Assembly: GCA_964546815.1 (NCBI GenBank)
Contig: CAZJLR010000026.1
Coordinates: forward strand, 20,045-84,044
Origin: JAIEPM01 sp964546815
GTDB lineage: Bacteria > Cyanobacteriota > Vampirovibrionia > Obscuribacterales > Obscuribacteraceae
Direction of reading: 5' to 3'
DNA: 64,000 bases
In this document: piece after piece, positions 27,712 through 37,800 of the stretch
How positions within the stretch are numbered: position 1 is the stretch's first letter
Layout of the letters: each line of letters starts with the position of its first letter
Made by a program: the position numbers and the translations under genes
Notes under the pieces: model-generated
The model's database searches: none
The model's input: only the letters and a program-made list of their open reading frames with translations
What the model was told of the DNA's origin: nothing

Positions 27712-28572
27712 GCCTTTCTTCTGCGTCAGCTGCTTCAAGGTATACTCGGTTGCATCCGGATTTGCAGAACGAAGATCTGCCGTGCCCAGTCCGGTTTTTG
27801 CCGCCAGCTCACCGAGCCCCCCTGCAGCGTCGAGCAAGTCCTTATGTGTGTACGAGGATCGTGGTTCTGCCTCCAAGCCATACTGATGAACCCAGGCACC
27901 ATGGTTATCGCGAGTGAGCTTGTCTTCTAGAAACAGCTTAAACTTAACTCCAGCTAGCTCTCGCTTCAGCGTAACCCGAGCTTTTGTATTTTCATGGGTT
28001 GGCATTATTTTCGCGTTCGCAGTTGATAGTATGCTTTTGACCTTTGTTGAAATCTCGTTCTCGTTTGCACACCAGGCTTGATTGAAGTCCTCACCCACAG
28101 CTAATAATTTGGCACCGCCGATGTCTAAATTTGCGAAGAATCTGTTGGAAATGCTCTTTAATTGATCTCCAAATGATTGAACGCATCGAATCTGATCTGA
28201 TTTCGTTCGCATCACATACACCGGCACGCCCTTCACCGTTACTGTTTCTCGTTGTGTCGGGTGTGAGAACTGAAGAAAGAGAACATTGTCTTTGTCCTTC
28301 AAGCGCAGTTTATATGGAGTGGCGAGGTGCGAGAGTACAAAGGACTTTCCATCAAAGGCGTCAAAGTAATAGTCTGTCCTTTGCGTCTCATTCTTCCAGT
28401 CGAATCCCTGCTTTAGCTTGTCGTACCCCGACTTTGTAATATTGATGCCGAGCTCGTCTTCTTCGTCTGCAGCATTTTCCGGAGTTGCTGCGTTATCAGC
28501 AAAAACGGTGCACGCAAATGATAGGAGGGTGGCTATTACAATCGCTGGGATGGGATTGAGTTTGAATTTCAT
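27703..28572 (-). CDS. Exported CYTH-like protein (putative)
   Basis: This 289-residue protein starts at ATG 28572, where a good signal peptide (IPAIVIATLLSFACTVFAD) begins; 25 extra upstream codons are unlikely. Residues about 45-250 have alternating charged strands, including TDYYFDAFDGKSFVLSHLA, YKLRLKDKDNVLFLQF and a later HQYGLEAEP. These recall the YFD...LRLR...L.LK strands of CYTH/VTC-type phosphate-binding tunnel domains. The match is weak and by eye only. CYTH enzymes act on polyphosphate or nucleotides inside cells, so an exported version would be unusual. It is divergent from the MshEN-like membrane gene. Confidence 0.55.
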   Translation of the reverse strand: MKFKLNPIPAIVIATLLSFACTVFADNAATPENAADEEDELGINITKSGYDKLKQGFDWKNETQRTDYYFDAFDGKSFVLSHLATPYKLRLKDKDNVLFLQFSHPTQRETVTVKGVPVYVMRTKSDQIRCVQSFGDQLKSISNRFFANLDIGGAKLLAVGEDFNQAWCANENEISTKVKSILSTANAKIMPTHENTKARVTLKRELAGVKFKLFLEDKLTRDNHGAWVHQYGLEAEPRSSYTHKDLLDAAGGLGELAAKTGLGTADLRSANPDATEYTLKQLTQKKGKK

Positions 28573-28632
28573 GATGAGCGATAGCCATGAGGTGACTGAC
28601 AACGTGATAGTACGACGTCCTACTCGATTTAA

Positions 28633-28661
28633 GGTTAAGAAAAGCAAACTTGAAGTATAAT
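28633..28661 (+). promoter_or_regulatory. Promoter candidate with consensus -10
   Basis: A perfect TATAAT (28656-28661) lies about 87 bp before the downstream ATG at 28748. The -35 region is weak (GGTTAA/TTAAGA near 28633-28640). The resulting leader contains a hairpin, CTTTCGGGAC paired with GTCCGAAAG (about 28684-28712), and an SD-like GGGAG eight bases before the ATG. Confidence 0.45.
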
Positions 28662-28747
28662 GTCACGCGCTCTATACAGTGCGACTTTCGGGACCTTCCC
28701 CCCGTCCGAAAGCCTCTGCTTTGCCTTGGCACAACGGGAGAAAAAAT

Positions 28748-29644
28748 ATGAGTTACGAATTGGGATCGAAGGACTGGTTTGGACCAGGTACCGAAGAGCG
28801 TCGCTCTTTCCACTATCCCACCGGGCTTGGGCTCGGAGCCGTACTCAACCCGGCTATCGACGACGATAGTGCTATTGCCGCACCTGCCGGCGGCAATGTT
28901 CCATCCTCTCAAGATGAACAAGACTCCAACGTGCAGGGAAAAACAAAGAAACAGAAAGAAGTTTCTCTTTCTCTTGAAGAACAGCTTTTGCGTGATAAGG
29001 TCATTACTGCCGAGCAGCTTGAGCAGTCGCTTTCGCAGCAAGCTCGTACTGGCGAAAGCCTGGTTCGCATCCTTGTGCGCAACCGTTTCGTGCGAATGCC
29101 TCAATTGGCACCATATGTAAAAATCGGAGACCTGCGCAAGTTCGCCGTGCTAGACCTGGAGAACGATTTCTATGAAGGCACCTTGCGTATTATGCGGATC
29201 CACCAGCGTAATTTTCGACTTTTTCTTGGGGTCTGTGCACTGACGATGCTAGCTGCATTATGGTTTCATGACCAAATGCAGGGCTTGGGTTATGTCTTTG
29301 CTCTTGCTGCTCTTGCGACTGTTTATCACCGCATTCAGCGCAGATACTACGACCTCCAGTCATTTTTCAAGCAGTCACGAACTACTGTTTTGAACGCCAT
29401 GGAATCTTGCATGACCGTGGGTGAACTCTCTATGGTGAGAGATTATGCTCGCGCCGGGTTCGCAGCGGCTATTCCGATGGGCTACCAGGATAACACCGGC
29501 AAATCAGCTAAGGGGCTTCCGCTCGAAATGCTTGGCATGGCCTCTGTGGTGGTGGTTGTTGCCTTTCTGTTGCTGGGAGTTGTGAAGACACCTTCTGGAA
29601 TTCATTTGCCGGTAATATCGCAAGACACAATAAGCACACGATAA
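28748..29644 (+). CDS. MshEN/GspE-N-like domain on a membrane protein
   Basis: This 298-residue protein starts at ATG 28748 (MSYELGSKDWFG), which has GGGAG at good spacing; earlier starts give a Pro/Arg-rich extension without RBS. Residues about 75-125 (LLRDKVITAEQLEQSLSQQA, then TGESLVRILVRNRFVRMPQL) match the N-terminal helical module of type II secretion/pilus ATPases, which in MshE binds cyclic di-GMP. No ATPase follows. Instead there are two hydrophobic helices (about 160-200), a soluble stretch and a last transmembrane segment (VVVVVAFLLLGVV). It may be an orphan adaptor for a pilus or secretion machine. Confidence 0.65.
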   Translation: MSYELGSKDWFGPGTEERRSFHYPTGLGLGAVLNPAIDDDSAIAAPAGGNVPSSQDEQDSNVQGKTKKQKEVSLSLEEQLLRDKVITAEQLEQSLSQQARTGESLVRILVRNRFVRMPQLAPYVKIGDLRKFAVLDLENDFYEGTLRIMRIHQRNFRLFLGVCALTMLAALWFHDQMQGLGYVFALAALATVYHRIQRRYYDLQSFFKQSRTTVLNAMESCMTVGELSMVRDYARAGFAAAIPMGYQDNTGKSAKGLPLEMLGMASVVVVVAFLLLGVVKTPSGIHLPVISQDTISTR

Positions 29645-29694
29645 AGAGAGAATTTTGAATTCTCACATCGTTTAATAGTTCTTCCAATCGCCCG

Positions 29695-29736
29695 CCACAA
29701 ACAGTGAGCGCTAGTGCGTGCTGTCACTGTTTGTGG
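29695..29736. terminator. Hairpin between convergent genes
   Basis: CCACAAACAGTGA (29695-29707) pairs exactly with TCACTGTTTGTGG (29724-29736), with a 16-base loop, and flanking bases extend the stem. It includes the stop codon of the leftward nucleotidyltransferase gene. There is no T run, so any stop may be Rho-assisted. Confidence 0.5.
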
Positions 29737-30197
29737 TGGCGCAGCGACGATAAATCAACTATGTCTGCTTCCCTGCCAAGGAGGCTTTTGTATGCAATAA
29801 GATCCTCTAGTGGTTGCACCATTACCTCGATACCTGAGAACTCCCGACGTTCGGCCCTGCTCAGATTTGTTGAAAACGGCACACGGCAACCATCTTTTGT
29901 GATTGCAAAAGCATCCTCAACTTGATTTATTTCGACTTCGATTCCATCAATAGACAATGTCATTAGCCACAAGTCGAACTCGTCATCCACGTGGTGATGA
30001 GGTGGCTGTTTTATTTCTGCCGCAAATATTTTGGCGACCTTTCCAAAATCAGCAGCTGCTACCTCAAGATCAATGTCGTGAGCTGGCCAGAGGGAACCGT
30101 GAATGTTTCCAGCAATGCCGCCCGTAATTTGATACGGAATATTCTGAGACTCAAGTCTCCCAGCTATCACGGCCAAAACGGTCAAATGCTTCTTCAT
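29724..30197 (-). CDS. Nucleotidyltransferase-fold protein (MNT/AbiEii-like)
   Basis: This 157-residue protein starts at ATG 30197 (MKKHLTVLAVIAGRL); the upstream 80 codons overlap the divergent ABC gene and look non-coding. It carries the Pol-beta nucleotidyltransferase core GGIAGNIHGSLWPAHDIDLE (GG, then DxD) and later IDGIEVEINQ for the third acidic site. The C-terminal LEDLIAYKSLLGREADIVDL matches the helix after the core in AbiEii/MNT proteins. Such proteins transfer nucleotides to tRNA, proteins or toxins. No HEPN partner lies next to it, so a toxin-antitoxin role is not supported here. Confidence 0.75.
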   Translation of the reverse strand: MKKHLTVLAVIAGRLESQNIPYQITGGIAGNIHGSLWPAHDIDLEVAAADFGKVAKIFAAEIKQPPHHHVDDEFDLWLMTLSIDGIEVEINQVEDAFAITKDGCRVPFSTNLSRAERREFSGIEVMVQPLEDLIAYKSLLGREADIVDLSSLRHHKQ

Positions 30198-30460
30198 GAC
30201 TGTCGCCCGCTCAAAACTCCACAAAATCTGTCTACGTAATTGGAAGAATAACACCGATAAGTCTTGAAATTGGTGCCTTGTATTTGGAGCTATCGGAATT
30301 TGCTTCTGCAGTAGGGAGAGTGCATATGATGATAAACTTAGCGATGTTCTCCCAGGGGATGAGACTCTTTGTCTTATGGGCTTGCCGCAAAATCTGCTTT
30401 TCGCCAACTCAAAAACATTACCAGGACGACTCGTCATCGTTTTATAAATACATCGTATTC

Positions 30461-32422
30461 ATGTCTGCGAAAAATCCTCTACTGTATCTAATCGAAAAAT
30501 CCTGGCAATATGCGGGTAAAGAGCGACCAATCATGGTGCTCTACGTGGTGCTCTTCCTCTTGGCTCAAGCTGTGAGCCTGGTTGACCCCTGGGTGATCAG
30601 CCAAATATTGAATATTGTCCAGGTCGACTGTGTGGCCAAGAATGCGTTGCCGCACAAGATTTTAAACGATATTTGGTTCTATCTGATGCTCTATTTCTGC
30701 ACTCAGTTTGGCTTCTGGCTCTTCCACTTGCCTGCGCGTGTGCTTGAGCAGCTCGTCGAGTTTCATATCAGAGCCAATTTCAACCTCAGCCTATTCAAGT
30801 GTCTGACCTCACTGCCTTTGCAATGGCACAGAGATCATCACTCAGGCGAAAATATTGCCAAAATGAACCGGGCAGGCAACGCTCTCACCGGCTTTTCCGG
30901 GCACAGCTACCTGATCATCTACATGTTATCGAGGCTCGTTGGCACGCTTGTTTTGCTCTTCTGTCTCGTGCCGGTTGCTGGCTGGATGGCGCTCTTGACC
31001 ACTACCCTCACCTTTGTGGTCATCGTTTTCCTCGATCGCACCCTCTCCAATTACTATGATGGCCTAAACGAAAACGGCAACTTCGTCTCTTCCGCCGTGC
31101 ACGATTATGTCACCAACATTGTCAGCGTCATCACCTTGAGGCTTGAGAAGCGCACTTTCAACGAGCTTAGCCGGCGCATTAGCAAAGCACTTCCGCTGTA
31201 CAACAAAACCAACTTCATCAATGAGAGCAAGTGGTGCCTCTGTAGCATCATGGTCGCCTGCATGATCGTAGCTGTGCTTGCCTGGTACACCCAATCTACA
31301 CTGGGCGCCGGACGCATGATCATGGCAGGAACATTCTTTGCCTTGTTCGAATACCTCAGAAGAATCGGCGAGTCTTTCTACAATTTTTGCGAGTTCTACA
31401 GCACTGTCGTCAGGTATGGCGCCGATGTGCGCAGCGCCGACAGCATTACTGATGCTGTACTCCAGTTGCCGGCAGATGCCAATAATGATGCTTTGCCAGC
31501 CGGCTGGAAGCATCTGGCTATACGCGATCTTTGTTTTACCTATGAGGATGAAAAACATCGCAAGCATCATCTGGAAGATGTCAACATTGATTTTGAGCGC
31601 GGCAAATCATACGCATTCGTGGGCGAGTCTGGCAGTGGCAAGAGTACAATGCTCTCGCTTCTCAGGGGGCTGCAGACGCCTTCGCAAGGACAACTAACTG
31701 TGGACGGGCAGATACAGCCGCGCGGTCTCACCCGGCTTTTCTCATGCACTACACTCATGCCACAAGAGCCGGAAGTATTCGCCGACACGATTCGCTTTAA
31801 CATCGCATTTGGCATGGAAGCCAGCGACGACGAGCTGCTCTCTGCGGTTGAGGCGGCGCGATTTGCGCAAACGCTTTCTCGCTTGCCAAACGGCCTCGAT
31901 ACAAGTATCGCTGAAAAGGGCGTCAATCTTAGCGGCGGCGAAAAACAGCGACTCGCGTTGGCTCGCGGAATTTATTTCGCCAGAGACAGTGAGATTGTTC
32001 TACTCGATGAGCCCACGAGTTCTGTAGACTCGCGCAACGAGCGGATAATTTACACTACTCTTCTTGAGTCAAACCGCGACAAGCTGCTCATCAGTGCCGT
32101 GCACAAATTGCACCTGCTCGAACTTTTTGATTTCATCTGTGTCTTTCACAATGGCAGGCTTTTGGAGATGGGCACTTTCCGCGAACTACTCGCTAAAGGT
32201 GGGCTGCTTGCCGAAGTTTGGCAAAACTATCAGACCACAATCGATGAGACAAGCGGTTCACACGAACACGACCCCGAGCTCGACGCCGACAATGCTCTTG
32301 TTCCCAAGTCTACATTCAGGACTGGAGCGCCGGACAAGAAAACAACTGTGCAAAAGAGGCGGGAGCTTTCTGCTTCTAAAATGTTCGGTCGAGTAACTTC
32401 GCGCCATTCGATAGACCGATAA
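30461..32422 (+). CDS. ABC exporter, fused membrane and ATP-binding domains
   Basis: This 653-residue half-transporter starts at ATG 30461 (MSAKNPLLYLIEKSWQYAGK); upstream in-frame ATGs give a sequence unlike a transporter. Residues about 20-330 form a six-helix exporter membrane domain. The nucleotide-binding domain has Walker A GESGSGKST, Q-loop LMPQEPEVFAD, signature LSGGEKQRLAL, Walker B EIVLLDEPTSS and switch His (ISAVHKLHLL). It likely works as a homodimer. Its substrate is unknown; lipid- or peptide-type exporters have this layout. It begins a same-strand run with the next two genes. Confidence 0.93.
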   Translation: MSAKNPLLYLIEKSWQYAGKERPIMVLYVVLFLLAQAVSLVDPWVISQILNIVQVDCVAKNALPHKILNDIWFYLMLYFCTQFGFWLFHLPARVLEQLVEFHIRANFNLSLFKCLTSLPLQWHRDHHSGENIAKMNRAGNALTGFSGHSYLIIYMLSRLVGTLVLLFCLVPVAGWMALLTTTLTFVVIVFLDRTLSNYYDGLNENGNFVSSAVHDYVTNIVSVITLRLEKRTFNELSRRISKALPLYNKTNFINESKWCLCSIMVACMIVAVLAWYTQSTLGAGRMIMAGTFFALFEYLRRIGESFYNFCEFYSTVVRYGADVRSADSITDAVLQLPADANNDALPAGWKHLAIRDLCFTYEDEKHRKHHLEDVNIDFERGKSYAFVGESGSGKSTMLSLLRGLQTPSQGQLTVDGQIQPRGLTRLFSCTTLMPQEPEVFADTIRFNIAFGMEASDDELLSAVEAARFAQTLSRLPNGLDTSIAEKGVNLSGGEKQRLALARGIYFARDSEIVLLDEPTSSVDSRNERIIYTTLLESNRDKLLISAVHKLHLLELFDFICVFHNGRLLEMGTFRELLAKGGLLAEVWQNYQTTIDETSGSHEHDPELDADNALVPKSTFRTGAPDKKTTVQKRRELSASKMFGRVTSRHSIDR

Positions 32423-32491
32423 CATCACCTTCACAGCTGCATTCCACAAGCAAAACAGGAAAAATCAAAGAGAAGAAAGCGAGGGGCAAGA

Positions 32492-33226
32492 ATGAAAACA
32501 TTTACGATAAGAGATCTGCGCAAATGGCGCCCATGCTATGACCCGAATAAATTTTTTCCTGAGAATTGGAAAGGAACTGCTTTAGATATTCTGTTGCACC
32601 CTCAAATTCCTGCTAAAGATAAACTATGGGTTGTCTTGCGCACTCAAGCATTAGACCTCCCCATTCTGCGCATTGTGGTGGTAAGTTTCGCTCGGGCGTT
32701 ATTGGATTTACTTGATGGCAAAGCAGATCTGAATATTGTAGCTGCTTGTGACATTGCGGAAAAGTACGCTAACAACCAGGCTTCAGCTGCAGATTTGAAA
32801 GCAGCTTCTGTTTCGGCTCGGGCTTTGGCTCGCGCCGCGACTGTTGCGCGAGATAAGGTTTTGGGCACGAAAATGGAGGAGGCTTTGGATTCGGCTGAGG
32901 CGCGGGAGACAGCTCTAGATGCCGCTTGGGCCTCGGCGTTAGATCCAAATGCTGAGCGGGACGAATTTTTGGATGCGACCTGGGCTTCTGCATGGGCCGT
33001 GGCTTGGGCTACGGCGCGTGATACAAGTCTGAACAGAGAGCGAATTGTGATTTGGGACTCAGCCACCGTTGCGATGCGGAATGCGGCTTGGAATGAGACT
33101 TGGGCTGCGGCTTGGTCACAAATTTGGGATGCACAGGTCAACTTGTTGCTTGAGTTATTGGAAGACGAGAATAAAGTGGGGGCTGAGCATCACGCGCAGT
33201 TCGCCGGCAAGTCATCTCAAGCGTAA
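32492..33226 (+). CDS. Ala/Trp-rich helical repeat protein
   Basis: This 244-residue protein has GAGGGG as RBS. The N-terminus (TIRDLRKWRPCYDPNKFFPENWKGTALDIL, quoted here only in part: KWRPCYDPNKFFP) belongs to a phage- and island-associated family whose members open the same way. After about residue 85 it turns into repeats rich in Ala, Trp, Arg and Asp (AAWASAL, ATWASAWAVAWATARD, AAWNETWAAAWSQIW), probably long amphipathic helices. The family's function is not known; immunity or structural roles have been suggested for Ala-rich relatives. It sits 69 bp after the ABC gene and 30 bp before the GT20 gene. Confidence 0.7.
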   Translation: MKTFTIRDLRKWRPCYDPNKFFPENWKGTALDILLHPQIPAKDKLWVVLRTQALDLPILRIVVVSFARALLDLLDGKADLNIVAACDIAEKYANNQASAADLKAASVSARALARAATVARDKVLGTKMEEALDSAEARETALDAAWASALDPNAERDEFLDATWASAWAVAWATARDTSLNRERIVIWDSATVAMRNAAWNETWAAAWSQIWDAQVNLLLELLEDENKVGAEHHAQFAGKSSQA

Positions 33227-33256
33227 CGGAAGGAAGAGACAGCGAACCCCATTGTT

Positions 33257-34651
33257 ATGGATGTTATTTCTTATCGTGGTCCTGGTGTCGCCGGCGGTGT
33301 ATCGTCTGCAATAGGTAGTGCATGGAAGAATCAATCGATTCGACTATCTAAGTGGTGGTATATCAACAACAGTGCTTTGGAAGCTATTTCTGCTGTAGGA
33401 GCAGACCATGACAAACTTATTTCGGAGTTGCCTAACTCACTTGTAAGCGGGCATTATAGATATTGTAATGAGTTTATCTGGCCCGTAATGCATGATTTAC
33501 CTCAGTATGCCGTTTACTCAGCAGAAGATCATGCACACTTCAACGGCTTTAACAAAGTGGTGGCAAATCAAATTCATGCGCAGTCACCAGCAAAACAAAA
33601 ATTTTTCATTCAAGACTATCAGTTGAGTCTAAATTCCAACCTGTTAGCCCTTGAAGGACATAGAGCCTTAATGTTTTGGCATGTTCCCTGGCCAAAAAAT
33701 ATTCCTGCTCAATATTTAGAACCAATCTGCGAATTGGTTCGCGGCATTCTTGGTGCTTCGGTTCTGGGTTTTCACACGAAAGAATATGCCGATAATTTCA
33801 TCGACTTTGTGAATATGCATTTGCCTGAATACAGAGTAAATCGCGCAGCAATGATGGTGGAAATGCGCGACGAAAATAAATTGCGCAGTTCCGGAAGGCA
33901 CCGAATTGGCTCAGTTCGCCATGGCTACACCCGCAATTGCACACAACTAATCGTTCGTCCTCTTGGAGTTGATTTGAGTTACTGGGCGGAGTCAAAGTCA
34001 ACCGGACTGAAAAGAGACGTTATGACAGAATGGCAAGAACTTGCCAAAAGTCCATTCGTGCTCTCGGTGGACAGAGTTGACTATACGAAATCAGTTCTGG
34101 ATCGCTTTCACATTATCAATAGTTTTTTTGAGCGACATCCACATTGGATTGGAACTCTGTCATTCGTTCAAGTCTGCGGGCGTGTGCGTGCTGGTCTGGC
34201 TGCGTTCGACCATTACTGGCACGATTGCCGTTCGCTGGCTGAATCGATAAACGAGAGACGCCAGCAAGATGGTTGGCAACCAATTAAGTGGATTGATAGA
34301 ACACTGTCTAGTGAAGAATTAGCCTACCTGTACACTAACGCGAATTCAATGTTGGTTAATCCCATCAGGGATGGTCTGAATCTAACCGCAAAAGAATTTG
34401 TCGCCTGCCAGGGCAAGCAGGCAGGCGTCCTGCTTTTGTCCTCGGGCGCTGGCGCATTTCATGAATTGGGCGAGTTCACACTTCATGCCTCACCTCATGA
34501 TCATGCCTCTACAATTGACTCTCTGGCGCGTTCTTTGACGATGCCGTTGGAAGAACGTCAGGAGCGCGTGCTTGCAATGAAAAACTCTCTTGCAGAAAAT
34601 CAGCTTCTCGATTGGTGGTCGACATTTGCTTCAATGGGAACTGAGCTGTGA
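33257..34651 (+). CDS. GT20 glycosyltransferase (trehalose-6-P / glucosylglycerol-P synthase type)
   Basis: This 464-residue protein has family GT20 motifs: N-terminal glycine loop GVAGGVSSAI, HVPWPKN (HxPFP in OtsA), phosphate/UDP-binding SVDRVDYTKSVLDRF, IDRTLSSEELAYLYTNAN and the donor-site block NPIRDGLNLTAKEFVACQ, then LLSSGAGAF. These residues bind UDP- or ADP-glucose and a sugar- or polyol-phosphate acceptor. Full length and intact motifs suggest activity. Whether it makes trehalose-6-phosphate or glucosylglycerol-phosphate cannot be told by eye. No phosphatase domain or neighbour is seen. It is probably used for osmotic or desiccation stress. Confidence 0.88.
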   Translation: MDVISYRGPGVAGGVSSAIGSAWKNQSIRLSKWWYINNSALEAISAVGADHDKLISELPNSLVSGHYRYCNEFIWPVMHDLPQYAVYSAEDHAHFNGFNKVVANQIHAQSPAKQKFFIQDYQLSLNSNLLALEGHRALMFWHVPWPKNIPAQYLEPICELVRGILGASVLGFHTKEYADNFIDFVNMHLPEYRVNRAAMMVEMRDENKLRSSGRHRIGSVRHGYTRNCTQLIVRPLGVDLSYWAESKSTGLKRDVMTEWQELAKSPFVLSVDRVDYTKSVLDRFHIINSFFERHPHWIGTLSFVQVCGRVRAGLAAFDHYWHDCRSLAESINERRQQDGWQPIKWIDRTLSSEELAYLYTNANSMLVNPIRDGLNLTAKEFVACQGKQAGVLLLSSGAGAFHELGEFTLHASPHDHASTIDSLARSLTMPLEERQERVLAMKNSLAENQLLDWWSTFASMGTEL

Positions 34652-34865
34652 TGGCGAAGTGCTCAGGTCTCGCCAGAAGTGTGATCGTGAAATTTGTAGT
34701 TGTGCATCGTATTCCATATCATTGGAAGATCTGCATTTCCTTCCAAGCACAATGCGCGTTCAGTTCTTTTACGTTCGCTTTATACTCCGAATGCAGAAAC
34801 TAGCATTGTGTTGAAATACCTTTGCTCTAGCAATCAGCATTCGCGCTAGCATGATTACAGCAAAC

Positions 34866-37800
34866 TCAGGGCGCCTGGTCGATAGGAGTACTGATGGATT
34901 GTTCCAAATCAGTAACAGCTTGTTGGTAACTACGAATCGCCTCTAAATAAGACAGCCTCGTCTGTACATTTGATTGTTGCGCTATCAGCGTAGTGGTAAT
35001 GTCCGTATGACCCGCTTCATAGCCTCGTCTAGCTAGACTTGCGACCCTATCTGATGCAGACAAGATTTGGTTTTGGTAGTACGAAATTCGTTCCCTTGCC
35101 GCCATCAGCTGTTGGTAAGTATTAGCGACTTCTTCGATCACTATATTCCTCGTAGATTCAAGCTCTCGCCCAAGTTGAACTCGTGTTGCTTTCAACCTTG
35201 TTCTTTCTCCTTGTTGAATATTTAGGAGCGGAATTTCTTGCGTCACTCCCAGAAAGTGACCTTGAGTTGCTGGGCCAGTTGGAGGGTTTCCTGAAAATGA
35301 GTAGCCCACGTTAAGCTGGGTATTAGGCAAGATATTGCCGTTGACATTTCGGATACTGGCTTCCACGACCGCTATTCGTTGAGCGACTAACTTCACATCA
35401 AGACGTTCCTTAAGAGCTTTTGTTACTAGATTGTCTAAGTCCGGTGCTGGCTTTGCCAAATCAGGCAATAGCTCATTTGATTCTCCCCTTAGAAGAAATT
35501 TTGGTAGATTTCCTACATCCACTTTGCTTTTGTAGCTGCGTCCCATTAGGATAGCCAGTCGCTGAGTGGCTTGTTCGAATCTTCTACGTGCCTGCGCCAA
35601 ATCTGCCTCAGTTTGCAATCTTGCAAGCTCAGCTCGACTCACGTCGAGTATTGCAGCGTCACCGACCTCAAGGCGTCGCTTTGCGGCTAGATACAAAGTC
35701 TTTGATAGTATTTGAAGTTCTTCAAGCGATGCTACAGTCTCTTTCGCCAATACGGCATCAAGATAAGAGCGTCTTACCGTGCCTCTAAAAATCCATAATG
35801 CGCGTTGAATTTCCAGGTCGGTCTGTTTAATTTGAGCCTTGGCCACGGACAAGCGAAGGACTAATTTCCACGGAGCTTCGATTGGAATGGAGGCACCGAC
35901 TTGTCTGGCCAACTGAGCAGTATCGTGGAGGTAAACAGCAGATGGATTAGGAAAAGTCAGCGCTTGCGCAAAGGTGGCTCTAGAGATTCCCAACAATGCA
36001 CGTATACTGGAAGCTCTTGGTCCATAGACTATCGATTCATCGAATGCTGCTGATAAAGCAATCGGCTGCAACGAATGATCCAATGGTGGGCTAGACATAT
36101 TTTGGTCGGCTGACTTAGTCGGTGTCAGCAGTTGTGGCAAGAGCTGTGCAACAGCAGGAGGATTATCGGTAGAGGCCTGTACACTCATATCTAATGCTCC
36201 CCAACCCATAGCAAAGGCAAGGATGAACTTGATGCTCGCTGCTGAAATACCATTGTTACTTGCTAGTTTTTTTAATGGAGTCCCGTTTCTGCGCCGTCTT
36301 GTCGAGCAAATGAGTGGATAAAAGCTAGGTATTACCAGCAATGTAAGTAGTGTTGACGTAAACAAACCTGAGATGACAACTGTGGCCAGCGGTCTCTGGA
36401 CTTCGGCACCCACAGAGCTAGCCATTGCCATAGGAACAAACCCGAGCGAGGCGACAAGAGCTGTCATTAGTACTGGGCGTAAGCGTTGCATCGCAGCATT
36501 CATTGCTGCTTGCCGAGGATGCATTTGCTGTTCGCGCTCAAGCCCGCGGATTGTCGAGACAAGCACCACTCCATTCAAAACAGCAACGCCGAACAAAGCA
36601 ATAAAGCCGACACCAGCAGTTACGGACAGCGGCATGCCTCGTGCCATCAATCCGAAAATGCCACCAGAAAAAGCCAGAGGTACATTCAAGAAAATCAGCA
36701 AACCTGGCTTCAGGTTGTTGTATAGCCCATAAAGCAATATGAAAATCAGAATTAGTGCCAGTGGTACCAGGAAAATAAGACTCGACTGAGCTTCTTGCAT
36801 ATTCTCGAACTGCCCGCCCCACTCTATTCTGTAGCCAATCGGTAAAACAATCTTCGAATTAACTGCTTTTTGTGCTTCGTTTACATAGCCGCCGAGGTCA
36901 CGGTCTCGGACATTCACCTGAACCATGTATGTACGCTCACCCTGAACGTGAGCGATTTGCGCAGAGCCGAGACTCCTCTTCACAGTGGCTAATTGTCCTA
37001 GCGGGACAAGATTACCGGAGGAAACGGCTACCGGTAAATCTCGAATGTCTTCCGGGGTCGAAATGGCGTCGGGAGCGAAACGGACTGTCAAACTATAACG
37101 AGGTCTTCCCTCAAAAATAGCGCCCACAACCTTGCCATCCACAGCGGTAGACAGCGTGTCAAGAGCGTCTTGTCCCATAACTCCGTATGCAGCTAGTGCG
37201 GTAGGATTGAGCTTTGCTGTTAATAGCGGCAGTCCTGACGTTTGTTCAAGTTTGATTTCAGAACTTCCCTTAATTGGTTCAATCGCCGCTTTGATCTGGG
37301 AGCCCAGGTCTCTTAATTTATCTAGATTTGGACCGAAAACCCGAATCGCTACATCACCTTTAGCCCCTGCTACTAGCTCATTCATTCTCTGTTCGATTGG
37401 TTGTGACATGGAGAAAACGAGGCCAGGTATGGAGTCCCTTAAAGATCTGGCAATTTCGTTTTCAATTGCTTGCTGTGTAACACCAGGTCGCCATTGAGAA
37501 GGGGGCTGGAGTATAACGAACGTATCAGTCTCGTCAGGTCCCATCGGATCAAATGCTATTTCTGAGTGTCCGGTGCGTGACACTACTGTTTGTACTTCAG
37601 GTATCTGTTTCAATGTCTTTTCCATTGAAAGTGTCTGTGCTTTCGCTGCCAATAAAGAGCCTGAAACAGGTCGACTTACGGTTAGTACAGCAGAGCCCTC
37701 TTTAAGCACAGGTATGAATTCAGAGCCGAGACTTGGCAAACACAAAAGGCTAGCTACGAAAAGACTAATAGATGCCAGTCCTACAGCAATTGGGTGTCTT

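Noticed and set aside
29724..30197. Nucleotidyltransferase as a HEPN-MNT or AbiE toxin-antitoxin partner
   Set aside because: No HEPN or AbiEi gene lies beside it; the neighbour is an ABC transporter.
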